A stretch of 64,000 nucleotides of DNA from contig OX442416.1 in NCBI GenBank assembly GCA_949361645.1, positions 1,368,887 to 1,432,886 on the forward strand. The letters are read 5' to 3'. The translations under genes were made by a program, and so were the position numbers. Below, in pieces: positions 33,383 through 44,947 of the stretch. The stretch's first letter is position 1; each line of letters opens with the position of its first letter. The notes under the pieces were generated by a model. It was not told the DNA's origin and made no database searches. It saw nothing but the letters and a program-made list of their open reading frames with translations. The stretch comes from Spongilla lacustris (Eukaryota; Porifera; Demospongiae; Spongillida; Spongillidae).

Positions 33383-35275
33383 AATTCCACATGCAATGTT
33401 CCAGTTGCAGAGGCAAGATCTCATAAGCTTGGCATCTGGGATGTGGATGGACTCAAAAGTGATTTCTGCATACTTGGAGTTAGTTATGCAGACTGCACAT
33501 AAGGTGTGGATTGCATAACCATAGTAAAAGTTATACCTAAATTTGACTCCCACAGGAAGGGAAAAATATCATGTGTTTTGATCCTTCATTTTTGCCCTCA
33601 TTTAAGAGTAAGGGATATCAAGCTGTGAAAAGGTATTCCAAGGTTTGTATCACATTTAACTGAGTACTATTGTTGATCAGTTTGCTGTTTCTTTCTTATA
33701 TGAAGAGGAAACGTTTATTGGAATGTGATGTCCTTATGTTTCCAATACATAAAACCATTGCATTGGAGCTTATTAATAGTATGTAACAAAAAATTCTTTT
33801 TTGGTTTGTTATTTTTACTTGCATCGTAGGTAGTGTATCCACAAACATGCACCATTGTAGGAATTGATTCCCTCCACAGCAGGATGCAGTGAACTAGCCT
33901 CGTCCCCAGGCCCTGTTTTTTTTTTATAAGTTGCGGGGGCGAAAAACAGGGCCTAGTATACACTGGCAGAGTCCTAACGCGCATGCGCTAGCTATTACCA
34001 AGACGCTTGGTAATCGCATACTGTTGTAATTTTTCTTTGTAAACCTTTCCGTACACCATCTCGTCCTCAGCGTAAACTCTTCCTCGTCCCAAACTGTCGT
34101 ATATGTAGAGTTTCGTACGTCGACTTACTACCCCTGCTCCTTGGACCACCTCTACGATTGGTACGTGTAGGCTGGCCACCTCACGCTACTTGCCATCTTT
34201 AGCCGAAGCCACAATGCTGACAATCTATTTCTACTCTCGTGGTGCGCACTCATTGGAACTACCCTACATTTGGAAAACTATTGGTGACGAGCCCGACGGC
34301 CCAGACGAGGTATCGACGGACAAGGCCTTTGTGCCAAGTGTTGAATGAGTGCGCACCACGAGAGTACAAGTAGGTTGTCAGCATTGTGGCTTCGGCTAAA
34401 GATGGCAAGTAGCGTGAGGTGGCCAGCCTACACGTGCCAATCGTAGAGGTAAGAACTTGATTGAAGGAGCAAGGGTAGTACCTCGACGTACGAAACTCTA
34501 CATATACGACAGTCTGGGACGAGGAAGAGTTTACGCTGAGAACGAGATGGTGTACGGAAAGGTTTACAAACGAAAATTACAACAGTATGCGATTACCAAG
34601 CGTAGTGGTAATGGCTAGCGCATGCGCGCTAGGACCCTGTTATTCGCCCCCGCAACTTATAAAAAACAGGGCCTGGGGACGAGGCTAGCAGTGAACTGGA
34701 TATGGTAAACAGATTATAAACGTACCTGAAATGTATTGTCAATAAGATATTTTAATCAGGTTATACATCAACAATGATGTACAATTCTACAAAAATGGTA
34801 TTTTAGCAAGTTCTGACTGGATTTATAATGATTCATTGGTATGTAACTTCTATCTTTGTAGTTTAAGTACATATATGAGTGGTTTATTTTTATATAACTA
34901 CTGGTGCTAAGTCTACATATATGTTTGAGCCGTTATACATTTTCATGCATGCAAAACACCAATTGGCCCAAACAGGAAAATACAAAGGACTGTGGTGTGT
35001 TTACATGTCTTGTAAGTGTGGTTATAAAGGGGGGCTATATGAAATGCTTATGGCTGTGTCCCTTGCAATTGAATGCATATTTCAAAACAGGCAGCTAGAC
35101 TTGTAGCAGAAAATACGGCACTGCAATATAACCAGGTATCTTACTATTGTGAATAACAGCTTATTGAATTTCTAATATACATTGGCATACAGAAAATGGT
35201 GCATAGCTTTCGGCTTCAGATGGTGCATGAGCTTTCAGAAGTGTTTTGTACCCACTAAGGAAATTAACAGGTCAG
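33383..35275 (+). pseudogene. Ulp1/SENP-type (C48) cysteine protease carried by the transposon
   Basis: Exons encode, in order, LASGMWMDSKVISAYLEL (about 33424-33480, the W(L/M)(N/D)D/S..I..Y entry motif) and CFDPSFLPSFKSKGYQ. These are followed by ECDVLMFPIH and the His motif, CTIVGIDSLH (Asp, about 33850-33880), and NWPKQENTKDCGVFTC (Gln and catalytic Cys, about 34961-35008). This is the full His-Asp-Gln-Cys order of Ulp1-family SUMO/NEDD8 proteases. An extra A (33748-33766) shifts the His motif out of frame here; the inverted copy reads HKPLHWSLIV in frame. A Mutator-like foldback (33895-34687) is inserted within the exon after DSLH. A small first exon is probably at 20891-20900, separated by the 12.3-kb insertion. 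A role in removing SUMO from transposase or host chromatin proteins is inference. Confidence 0.75.
33895..34687. mobile_element. Mutator-like foldback element, 9-bp TSD
   Basis: Ends are TAGCCTCGTCCCCAGGCCCTG-type inverted repeats, flanked by GCAGTGAAC on both sides (33886-33894 and 34688-34696). The other transposon copy has the empty site with one GCAGTGAAC (47128-47136 on minus). Arms of about 350 bases pair along most of the element around a ~60-base centre near 34270-34330. A 9-bp duplication with long arms fits MULEs. A short open frame in the arm (33988-34179, minus) opens MASLHVPIVEVV, with no known function. Confidence 0.9.
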
Positions 35276-35389
35276 TATACTGATCACATCGTAGCAGTAA
35301 GGCCCATTGTTAAATTGGTTTATAAGAGGAACCTAGCAAGATAACCAGTAATGCCTAAAACAATGTTTTTAACTGCTTATGTAGGGTGA

Positions 35390-36215
35390 CACAGCTTCAT
35401 TATTGTCAAACAACACCAGTATTTATAATGAAGCCATTATTACACCAAAAGATGGTAAGAGACATGCAACAGGAAGTACATGGTATGTGTTAATTCGTAT
35501 TGCATATACATATGCATGTAGCAGACTGCCCTTCTGTTCAGAGTGAAGACCAAAATAGTGACAATCTTGTTGATAATGTTGAAACTGATAATACAAGTTC
35601 TGACATTGATAGTGATGGTGGAAAAGGCTGCAATGCTACCAAAGATGTGGATAACTTTCTAGTTCCATCATACTGTAATCAACCAGATGTAGATGATATG
35701 TATGCTCTTAAGTGGGGCCTACACCATTATATGAAGTACTTTCCCAGAATGAAACGACCCCCTTACACGTAATATCAATGAGAGCTTTTTGTATATGTGT
35801 GATTTAATGATTCTTCAATACATGCAGTGAACTGCAATGTCCATTCAGTAGAGCGTTCATAAGGAAATTGTGAAGGATCTAGAGGTTAAGTTCATGCATG
35901 TATTCAAATCAAAATTGAACAAAAGTGACATAGACTGGCCACTGCAGAAATGCCTTGACATGGTATGTACATGTACAGCACCTATTTTTTTATCTATGTA
36001 ATATTCATCCTAAAAAAAAACACAGGTGTCAGAAATCAATCTGTTCATAATAGGGGTGGAAAGCGATGTCAGACGAGCTGCATCACTGACATTGTCACAA
36101 ACTAATCGATTCATAGTTTGGCCTGAAGTGAGCCAAGTTTTTGTGTGTGTATTAGTGCTACTGAATGTTGTATTATCCCCTCCCCCCCCCCCCACGTGAA
36201 TCCAGATTGTCACAG
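35390..36215 (+). pseudogene. Acidic C-terminal gene or exons of the giant transposon, unknown function
   Basis: Exons at about 35387-35485, 35513-35769, 35827-35960 and 36027-36195. They encode an acidic linker (DNVETDNTSSDIDSDGG), then DDMYALKWGLHHYMKYFP, KDLEVKFMHVFK and ASLTLSQTNRFIVWPEVSQV. All are conserved in the inverted copy at 45500-46310. Exon three has lost a base relative to that copy (GGAAATTGTG versus GGAACATTGTG), breaking the frame. It may be the C-terminus of the Ulp1 gene or a separate fourth gene; no motif is recognised. Confidence 0.45.
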
Positions 36216-36759
36216 CTCTTATTGCTACAAAGTTTAATATAACATGAACAGAAGCCATTTCGCATGTACTTACCCATACCCTGCCACAATAACTGTACTA
36301 CATTGTAACTACGTTGAGTCACAATCTTTCATTGCACTGCTGATCCAGCAATAATGTTTTGAATTATCATCGTTCCCCACTAAGTACTAAAAACCTGTCA
36401 AGTGGGTCGTTTTATTTGTGTTGTGTATGAAATATCAAGCCATTAGGGGACAAAGTCATGGGGGGGGGGGGGGGGGGGGAGGTGCCAAAGCCATACCTCG
36501 AAATGACTTACATAGTCTATGTCAAGTCAAGTGGGTCTTGTGCAACGTATAATAATATTACATATATAATTATTTTTGTAGTGATTGATACACCGTTTCA
36601 AGGAATAGTGTGTAACTGTCAACCAGTTGAATGACGGAGATTATTCTTTCCACGTAGAATTGAACGAGTTTGCATGTAGTACACTATAGTATCTTCATTT
36701 TAAGTCAGTGATTACGATTAGCCATACGGCCATGATTAGAGTGATAATTACTTGGAATG
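36216..36759. other. Right subterminal region of the giant transposon
   Basis: Conserved (inverted) at 44990-45480. Contains a G run at 36462-36479 that corresponds to a C run at 45242-45266 in the other copy. Non-coding. Confidence 0.6.
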
Positions 36760-36804
36760 TGCGGCTGAGGAATGTGCGGCTAACTTTAACGGGGTGCAAT
36801 AGTG
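36760..36804 (-). repeat. Right terminal inverted repeat of the giant transposon
   Basis: On minus from 36804: CACTATTGCACCCCGTTAAA, then AGTTAGCCGCACATTCC, then a second AGCCGCACATTCC. Matches the left end at 3056-3092 in inverse orientation. Confidence 0.65.
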
Positions 36805-37954
36805 CTCTTCTTCTCACATAAAAAGTATTCGTGACAAGCTACTACTGTATTAAACAAGGAACTGAATCGGCAGATATACTCCGGATGTAACGTCACTTTT
36901 AATTATGACGTCACGTTGACGCGCAAACATTCCAGGGCCTTAAACGAAAAGGTCCATTTGTGGCACAGGTTTTACATTTTGTCAAGAGATCCTTAGCAAA
37001 GGAGCTTATTGGTACGCTAAACATGCTTTAGCAGGCTTGTGTGTGTAGATTTTGTCAAAGATAATACCTGTGGATACATCTTTAAATTATAGTGTACAAC
37101 AGTACAAGTGGGGAGATCGTGTACTGGGCAACGTACGTACCGCTCAAAAAAACGGACCAATTCCATCAAATGAATACGCACCTTATTCGTCCAACAACGC
37201 GCTTGGTATCCACTAAAACTCATTCTTTAAACACTGTGGCATTTATTATGATAGTTTCACGTGTTTTAGACTTTTAGTGTAGGCGCAAGGTGTTTTCCAG
37301 ATGGCGCCAAATCCCCTATCAATGACCGCCATTTTCTCCCGTAGATTGATACTGCGTACATGTATAATTTGCTGCATGGAGCGTTCTTTTAAAGTACCAA
37401 AAATTATATACATACGATATCAGAGATAGGTTTTCCGGCCTTACATGTAATTATCATTTCATAAAGACATTCAGAGACTTGGTTGCAGGCATTAATGATG
37501 ACAACATTCTTCGGGTGTACCATTTATATGAAAAGGATTGTTCTAATTTCCAGGGCACCACTACATCAAAACTAAGTCAAATATATGTTGCCACTGAGGG
37601 CAAGCAATACTGAAGTAAATAATAATGTCAGTGAAAAAAAAAAAAAGAAGTAATTGAGATATAATGTGTTTTGCCTTCACCAAACCCAGTACATCACCTT
37701 TGATTCAGCCAGGCCCATTCCATATTGTACCAAATATCAGTTAAGCATTATTACTTAATAGACTAAAAAATCAACACTGACCCCCAGATGAGAGCTCTAT
37801 CCAAGTAAGTTTTTTTTTTTTAATGTCAACTCAATACAATATACCGTATATAGGCTCAATATCTTTTTAAAGGAGTGGAAAGTCCAAAGTAGCAAGTTTA
37901 AGAAAAATATTTCTGTTCTGGAAGCCACCAGTGATAGACGAACTTGTTTCTGAG
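36805..37954. other. Spacer sequence, no gene recognised
   Basis: Short open frames at 37017-37277 have no known domain. A poly-A run is at 37635-37647. Confidence 0.4.
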
Positions 37955-40375
37955 TTCACCGCTGGAAAGAGGGGAAAAATGCAATAATGCACATTTTTGA
38001 CATTATCTCATGAATGGTATATAATGGTATCATGCCAGTTATATTTTTAGATTCAGCATCTATTTCTGAACAGAGTGCATTCACTTTAATTCAATTATGA
38101 CTTGTAAATAAAGTAATGCAGCATAGTAAAGAACTGCTGGTCAGGCTGGATGTTTAAGGCTATAACTCCTCTATTCTTTGCAGTTAAGCTACCAAATTTT
38201 TGTTGTATGGACCCAATACAGGTGAGTATCTATAGTATTGTGTTGAGATCTTAAGTTCCACTAGCTGTGGAGATCGGTAGGAAATTATCACTTTTCAGAG
38301 GGAGGCGTGGTCTTCGTGCAATTTCGGACGATTTAGTTCGACTTAAGGAATGAACAGTATTGCATTGCATTACGCAGTCCCCAGTGTATACATATATATT
38401 TTATATTTTATTGGGTTAGTGAGAACATTAATTTATAATTGATCAAAAGCTAAAAAGCTTAAAAAACGCAGCCATTTTGTTCAATTCTTGTGAATCTTAG
38501 TAAAGCATCGGACTTGCTGACGTCAAGTAAACGTCTATTGGGTTATGATGGCATTCGACGGCAACAGCTCAGGCGATATTTTCAGTGATTACGATGCCAT
38601 GGGTTTATTTCAGAACCAATGCAGCATGGCATCAGAAGGTCCGTGCTCAAGTTGATCGGGTGTTTCTGAAAAGAGAAACGAGATATATAGCGCTCCTAGT
38701 TCCATATACCCCCTGGCTGGTCAAGAGGGGGCACAGCCCCTCCCATACCCACCCCTATATGCAGTAACCGTGTGGAAGTTAGCCCCACATTCCTCAGCCG
38801 CACATTTTAAAATGAATAAGCTTAACATTCCTCACGCGGCGGGCACAGAAGCGCGCGCTTAATAGATCGTGAACGTAAACAAACACTGTTATATGGAGTT
38901 GCTTCGCCGTGATAGTGAGCTGTACCATGTAGTCACAGGGTAATTGTATACCTGTGCCAACGACGGACTCAACATCAGGCGCGGATTCTTAACACTGGAC
39001 CAGCTGGAAGCTTGTCCACAACAAATAAGTACTTACAAGCTAAGCTGACCTATGGAGATGGATGTCATTCTTGTGAGTTGCAAAGCACATTGAGGCAAAG
39101 TGTGAGCTGTTACTTGTACCCACAGAGTAGGTGTGTCTCTGTGCCAACTGGGGACCCAACGCTATGGGTGGATTTTGGACACGGGTGGTGTGATTACAAC
39201 TTCAGTTAAGTATACTTACAAGCTGACCTATGCCATTCTTGTGAGTTACAAAATACATTGAGGCAAAGTGTGATCTTTTCCTTGTACCCACAGAGTAGGT
39301 GTGTCTTAGTGCCAACTGGGGACCCAACGCTATGGGTGGATTTTGAACACTGGGCGTGTGACCACCACTTTAAGTATACTTACAAGCTGACCTATGCCGT
39401 TCTTGTGAGTTACAAAGCACATTGAGGCAAAGTGTGAGCTTTTCCTTGTACCCACAGAGTAGGTGTGTCTTTGTGCCAACTGGGAACCCAACGCTATGGG
39501 TGGATTTTGGACACTGGGGGTGTGACCACGAATAGTAAGTACTTATCAGCTAAGTTATGCCATTCTTGTGAGTTGCAAAGCACATTGAGGCAAAGTGTGA
39601 GCTGTTCCTTGTACCCACAGAGTAGGTATGTCTCTGTGCCAACTGTGGACCCAACGCTATGAGTGGATTTTGGCGCTATTGGCAGGAAGCAGCGTGTGAC
39701 CATCAAAAAGAGGATGCAAAGAGAAAGCTCTGCAAGCCATCGTAATGAACCACTCTCGAAAGGAATCATCTGCTGCAGACAAGTAAATGTATTGCATCGT
39801 GCGGAATGTGACGTAGGTTACTATTTATGGAATGTTGTGATACGTCACGGATTACTAAAATGGCTGTGTTTTTTAAGCTTTTTAGCTTTTGATCAATTAT
39901 AAATTGGTGTTCCCATTAATGCAATAAAATATATACATGTACTAGGGACTGCGTAATGCAATGCAATACTTTTCATTCCTTAAGTCGAACTAAATCGTCC
40001 GAAATTGCACGAAGACCAGGCCTCCCTCTGAAAAGTGATACTTTCCTACCGATCTCCACAGCCAGTGGAACTTAAGAGCTCAATATAACACTATAGATAC
40101 TCACCTGTATTGGGTACATACAAAAAAAATTTGGTAGCTTAACTGCAAAGAATAGAGGAGCTATAGCCTTGAACATCCAGCCTGACCAGCAGTTGTTTAC
40201 TATGCTGTATTGTTTGTTTACAAATCATAATTGAATTAAAGTGAGTGTAATCTGTTCAGAAACAGATGCTGAATCTAAAAATGTAATTGGCATGATACCA
40301 ATGTATACCATTCATGAGATAATATCAAAAATGTGCATTATTGCATTTTTCCCTTCTTTCGGTGAACACCACTGT
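37955..40375. mobile_element. Foldback element with ~500-bp inverted arms and internal tandem repeat
   Basis: The left arm (about 37955-38480) and right arm (about 39850-40375) are inverted copies. The left arm's CTGGTCAGGCTGGATGTTTA pairs with AACATCCAGCCTGACCAG at 40170-40190, and CGGACGATTTAGTTCGACTT pairs with AAGTCGAACTAAATCGTCCG. The centre holds a tandem repeat (39030-39665) and at 38772-38850 a fragment resembling the giant transposon's terminus. No transposase ORF was found, so it is non-autonomous or unidentified. Confidence 0.7.
39030..39665. repeat. Tandem repeat, ~155-185 bp units, about four copies
   Basis: Units share GACCTATG, TTGTGAGTT(G/A)CAAA, CACATTGAGGCAAAGTGTGA, TTGTACCCACAGAGTAGGTG and CCCAACGCTATGGGTGGATT. 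They are unrelated to the 153-bp array of the giant transposon. Confidence 0.85.
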
Positions 40376-40463
40376 AGGTTCCAGATGATAAAGAGGTGAT
40401 CTTGCATGAGTTTTGTTGCCACTTTTTTTGACTTATCAGATTAGCTATATCATGTATATTATA

Positions 40464-41099
40464 CAGGGTGTTTCACAATCAAGGAAAATTGTTTATAAAT
40501 TAACCAAATGCAGTTAATTAACTTAAATTTATTGATAAATGCTCTATTAACTTGAGCTTAAATGTTGATGTAAACAAACTAAATATTAATTCAATAATTA
40601 ATTTAATAAAATCAAAACATTTAAATTAACAAACACGAATTAATAATTCTTGATAGCATCAAATCAAAGCATACCATTTTAGAGGCATTCAAAAGCTTCA
40701 ACATATCCTTGAATTTTAATAATATCAACTCAGCCGAATTTATTAATAAATTCAAACCACTAAATCGAGATTCAATGGCCCCTAAATCAAGTACATTGCG
40801 AAAATCAAAAAATCAAGATTTCAATCTTGAATAACTTCTAAATAGAAGCAGTTAATTAAATACAGTTTGCATCTTTTAACTAACCAACAGCCCTACATTT
40901 ATTAACTTTAATAATATTTAATTGAAATGAATAGAGATTTTGGGACTTTTATTGTTGTTAATTAACCATTAAAGATAATATTAATTTTATTTCACCAGCA
41001 TGTCTTCTTTTGCTGTTAGAACTTTTAACAACAATCACCAGTTAATTAACTGCTTGTAGTTAATTTATAAACAATTTTCCTTGATTGTGAAACACCCTG
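40464..41099. mobile_element. Mariner-type MITE with TA target site
   Basis: Inverted ends CAGGGTGTTTCACAATCAAG and CTTGATTGTGAAACACCCTG extend about 40 bases and are flanked by TA. The interior is AT-rich with no ORF. Its ends start like those at 14128-14965 but the sequences differ, so it is a separate family. Confidence 0.85.
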
Positions 41100-41104
41100 T
41101 ATAT

Positions 41105-42040
41105 ACATGTATAGTCTATAGAAGTGCTCTAATCCTATTTTGCCGTGCAAATAAATTTTAATTGTATGCACATATAGCATTGCATAGTAAACTAAATCCG
41201 TTTTTTAAGATACCAAAAGCCTCTATAGGGTCAGAAAGTTAAATTATTACCGCATTACATCGTTTAAAACCATAACCGTGTCAAAATTTTATATTTACCG
41301 CACCCAATTGACTACCGCGTCTCTTTTTTCGGTTACAAAACGTTAATTATTGTTCGTAATATGAATGATATCTCAGTACATGTGTGATGTGCCATTATAA
41401 TGTATTTTCTACGCTCTTTCCAGCTATGCTAATTTTATAACTTGAATATCTATTTTTAAAATTTGTGTAAACTACCTACTGTAGGTGGGGCCGGGGCTGG
41501 AGCGGAGCTGCCTTGCAAAACAACGCAATAAAATATAACTACGGATATGCACGCTGCGCTGACCATGTTCTGAACGTACGTAGTATTTCACTCACCGTTC
41601 ATTGACAATCAGCCAGGTGAATAAATATAAAACAACTCTAGCTAACAGTCAACGATTGAAAGGTGCAATTAAAGGGAAGTAGGTGCACTATACAATCGCA
41701 TGTATATCAACCAAACTATCGACAACGGTGTTACCGTTTGATTAATTCATAATGAATGAATAACAATGTCAGGTTAGCCATTCGCTTCAATTCCACGCCC
41801 GATATTGTTCGCTAACAAACTGTCCCTTTTTTATGCCTGCTATGGCTAATAAACAATCAGTGGCGGTCCAGGAAATATTGTACATGGGGGGGTGGGGGTG
41901 GGGAGCAATGCAGGGAAATACCCTCGCGGCTACCAGGCAGGGGAAATGGGGGAGTGCTGTAAGCTATAGAAGCTTGCGAGTTATCATTATTATCATGAGA
42001 TTGCGTAATGTTGTTTGTTTATGCAAAATTTTAATATGCG
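41105..42040. other. Non-coding, no feature recognised
   Basis: Contains a GGGGGGTGGGGGTGGGGAGC stretch at 41886-41905 and otherwise unremarkable AT-rich sequence. Confidence 0.4.
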
Positions 42041-42044
42041 ACAA

Positions 42045-42450
42045 CGCGGAATTAAAACAACAGGCAATATGTTACGTATAAAACTGAAACAACAGGCAAC
42101 ATGTTTTGCGGAACTGACTGAAAAGACAGGCAACATGTTTTGCGGAACTGACTGAAAAAAAGGGCAACATGTTACGTATAAAACTGAAACAACAGGCAAC
42201 ATGTTACGTATAAAACTGAAACAACAGGCAACATGTTATGCGGAACTGAAACAACAGGCAACATGTTATGCAGAACTGAAACAACAGGCAACATGTTATG
42301 CGGAACTGAAACAACAGGCAACATGTTATGCAGAACTGAAACAACAGGCAACATGTTATGCAGAACTGAAACAACAGGCAACATGTTATGCGGAACTGAA
42401 ACAACGGCCAGCAATGCGGAACTGAAACAACAGGCAACAACGGGCAACAA
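42045..42450. repeat. 30-bp tandem repeat, about 9-12 units
   Basis: The unit is GAACTGAAACAACAGGCAAC then ATGTTATGCG. Early units (42045-42230) are longer or variant (ATGTTACGTATAAAACTG; ATGTTTTGCGGAACTGACTG); units 42230-42410 are almost identical. It is open in several frames because 30 is divisible by three; not a gene. Confidence 0.9.
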
Positions 42451-42854
42451 TTGGAACTGGAAAGAACTTTGCAAGCTAGATCAGTAAGATGATCTTAAGA
42501 TCACCAAGTTAATAAAACATGCATGCATTGGTTCTGTAATTATAGACAGGCAGCTAATATTAAATTGGGTGAACCATGGTATACATCCGCCCCTGACAAT
42601 GCACCAGGAAGCATCTTTCGGTCGATGTTCTATATAGCTATAGCCCTTAAAATTAAATGCAGCATTATTAAAATTACTTTGGACAACTATATTAATGAAA
42701 TCTGGACATAAAATCTTTTGCCAAATTTTTCTACTTGCTGCTATGGAATTTATTACATGCAATAGGTGACTGAGTAACCTCCATGGACTCAGTAACATCC
42801 ATCTGCTCCTTACTTCCACTTTACAGAGGAACTCTGCGTTGGATTCATGTTTGC
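42451..42854. other. Non-coding, no feature recognised
   Basis: Short open frames on both strands without recognisable protein character. Confidence 0.4.
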
Positions 42855-44475
42855 TGATCGGTCCCAACGTTGTCGCCAGTTTTATACATCCACACTCCAA
42901 TTTTGGCGCTGGACTGAGGTTCTAGTTTCGGTACAGGTCGTTTTTGCTGGCAGGAACTGGCTGCTGCAGTTTCATTTTAATTCCACTTGTCTCTTTGGCG
43001 AGTCGGCGACCCTATACCACATATGCGGCCAATAATACCGACAGTAAATGCTTGGTTTGAACCTGCATGACCATGAAGTGGTCTTGCTCCTAACGAGTTA
43101 TTATCACTGTACAAAAGATCATTCCAGCGTGAAAATCACGTGCTAACAGCGTAATCGTTTTAAATTACAATGTAACTTCTATTGGACAGCACATGTGCAA
43201 ACTTGAAGCGATTTATTAATACGATCTAATGTAATTATATTCATTGGACCAAATAGAGCGGACCTAGTGGCAGGCGGGGGGGAGCAAAAAAATGCACCCT
43301 CTATGGCTACGGGCCTGATTGATTTAGAAAACACGACATTGAGACTTATAGTTGGGCGTAGCCCGACCTTCGCGTATTTGCTACGCCCAACTAACTGAAA
43401 CTCAGAGCCGCTGCATGCATATAATTTTTTAATTTAGCTTTTTTTAAGACCATGTTAATTGACAACGTCTAACGTTTATAATTTACGCATGCATGCAAAA
43501 ATTTATTGTTTTAAGATACATGCATGCAGGACCTTCACATATACTGATCAGTAATAGTAGTACTAGTGAAGTCAGTAGTGATATCAAGTCATTTCTTCTG
43601 CAATAAGTAATTATGTATGAAGGCAAATTAACAATATACAATGCATTATACATGCAAACTGCCCGCGACTGAAAATGCCAATCTCATAAGGTCTATAGGG
43701 AGATCAGTTACAGTCTTGTGGACACCAGTTCAGTCTTTTCTGGTTCATAGTTTATATTTATGCATGCTGGCGATGAGTTGTGGTAGCGCACTCTACTTCT
43801 TTATATAATCCAGGACTTTTGAGGTATAATTCAAAACAGACATACCAACTTAAGCACACATGCATTCTTTGAGGAGGCACACACATGAGATAGAGCACAA
43901 TAATCAGTGCTCAAAAGAACTGTTACAGTATTACATGTATATACAAATATTAATATATGTAGGCATGTTGCAAAACGTGCAATAATTGTCCTCCATTTTG
44001 TTCCACATTATTATTGCAGGATTATTAACACTTTTGAGGTCCACTCAAAAATTTGCTTCGCGTAGGGTTACGGGGTGGAATGGGAGAGAGTTCAGTCGAC
44101 ATAGGTCGAAGGTTCGTCTTCATCCTCTTGTGTAGATTTAAATTTTAAAAACTTACTTTACCAGACCTCATTAACTATTGGAAAAAGTGCTATAACTTTA
44201 TACCGTGCAAAAACACCTATAGATCGGGATAGCGGACATCTTTGAGAGGTGTTTGGACATGCAATGTAGTGTATAACCTTGTATTATACAACATTTAACG
44301 ATGCTGTTTTTTCGCCCGGAATTCGGTAGGCCATACATGTACATGTAGTGTGTATACATGTATATGACATTACATTATACGATGCGCATGCATGCTCAAT
44401 AATTTTATTCTTCCGATTCAGAAAATGAAACACAATTCATTAATTCAACTGGAGGAAGCTGAGGGGCAGGCTTTC
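42855..44475 (+). repeat. Left copy of a 1.6-kb inverted repeat (partner 55907-57474)
   Basis: Matches the inverse of 55907-57474 along its whole length. For example CTGGACTGAGGTTCTAGTTT, GAAGTGGTCTTGCTCCTAAC and CTACATTGCATGTCC-type segments pair with the downstream copy. No protein is recognised in it. A local hairpin TAGTTGGGCGTAGC...GCTACGCCCAACTA lies at 43352-43393. Confidence 0.8.
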
Positions 44476-44589
44476 ACAATCACAAAGGATGCCCAATTAT
44501 TCTCACCAGTGGGTGTGGTGTAACATTGGAATGTACCTCGTTCCCAGTCTCTGTGCATACTAGCTATAGTCGGCAGAAATAATATGGGG

Positions 44590-44947
44590 ATGCATATGCA
44601 TATACGTTAGTATAATTACTGCGATTTTTCAAATCACATTTAGAATTATGACTACATGTATATTATTTGTAAGCCTGGCTTTGCATGCACACCGGGCGCC
44701 AATGATGACAAATGCAATTGGTTGCATGAGCACTATATAGTTTAAACTCGATACGAACTTGACAGCTATATAATGATGTGAGCTAATGTATGGGCACTGT
44801 TACGCGCAAATCCGCGATCCTATCTATAGGTTTACCCCGAGCAAACCCGAGCATACATATGCATATACGTTAGTATAATTACTGCGATTTTTCAAATCAC
44901 ATTTAGAATTATGACTACATGTATATTATTTGTAAGCCTGGCTTTGC
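44590..44947. repeat. 95-bp direct duplication abutting the inverted transposon copy
   Basis: 44594-44691 and 44856-44945 are almost identical (ATATACGTTAGTATAATTAC through GTAAGCCTGGCTTTGCA), about 260 bases apart. The second copy runs directly into the transposon terminus ACCCCGTTGAAGTTAGCC at 44947. Confidence 0.85.

Larger units (their letters stand above)
3056..36804 (+). mobile_element. Giant DNA transposon (CACTA-like ends), left copy with nested insertions
   Basis: The left end reads CACTAAAACCCCGTTTGAAG and continues AGTTAGCCGCACATTCC. The right end, read on minus from 36804, is CACTATTGCACCCCGTTAAA and continues AGTTAGCCGCACATTCC. About 26 of 28 bases of the inner block agree, in inverted orientation. 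Inside lie, all on +, a PHD/DDE transposase, a USP-type deubiquitinase, a Ulp1-type protease and an acidic tail gene. A second partial copy in inverted orientation (44945-51295) confirms that these genes travel as one unit. The right end repeats AGCCGCACATTCC twice, as subterminal motifs do in CACTA elements. The flanks (GCAT on the left, CTCT on the right) show no target duplication, so the exact termini and the EnSpm/CACTA (CMC) assignment are tentative. About 22 kb of the length is probably later insertions. Confidence 0.7.

Noticed and set aside
42201..42474. 30-bp repeats considered as a CRISPR array
   Set aside because: There are no unique spacers between repeats; units are directly adjoining, and the genome is eukaryotic.
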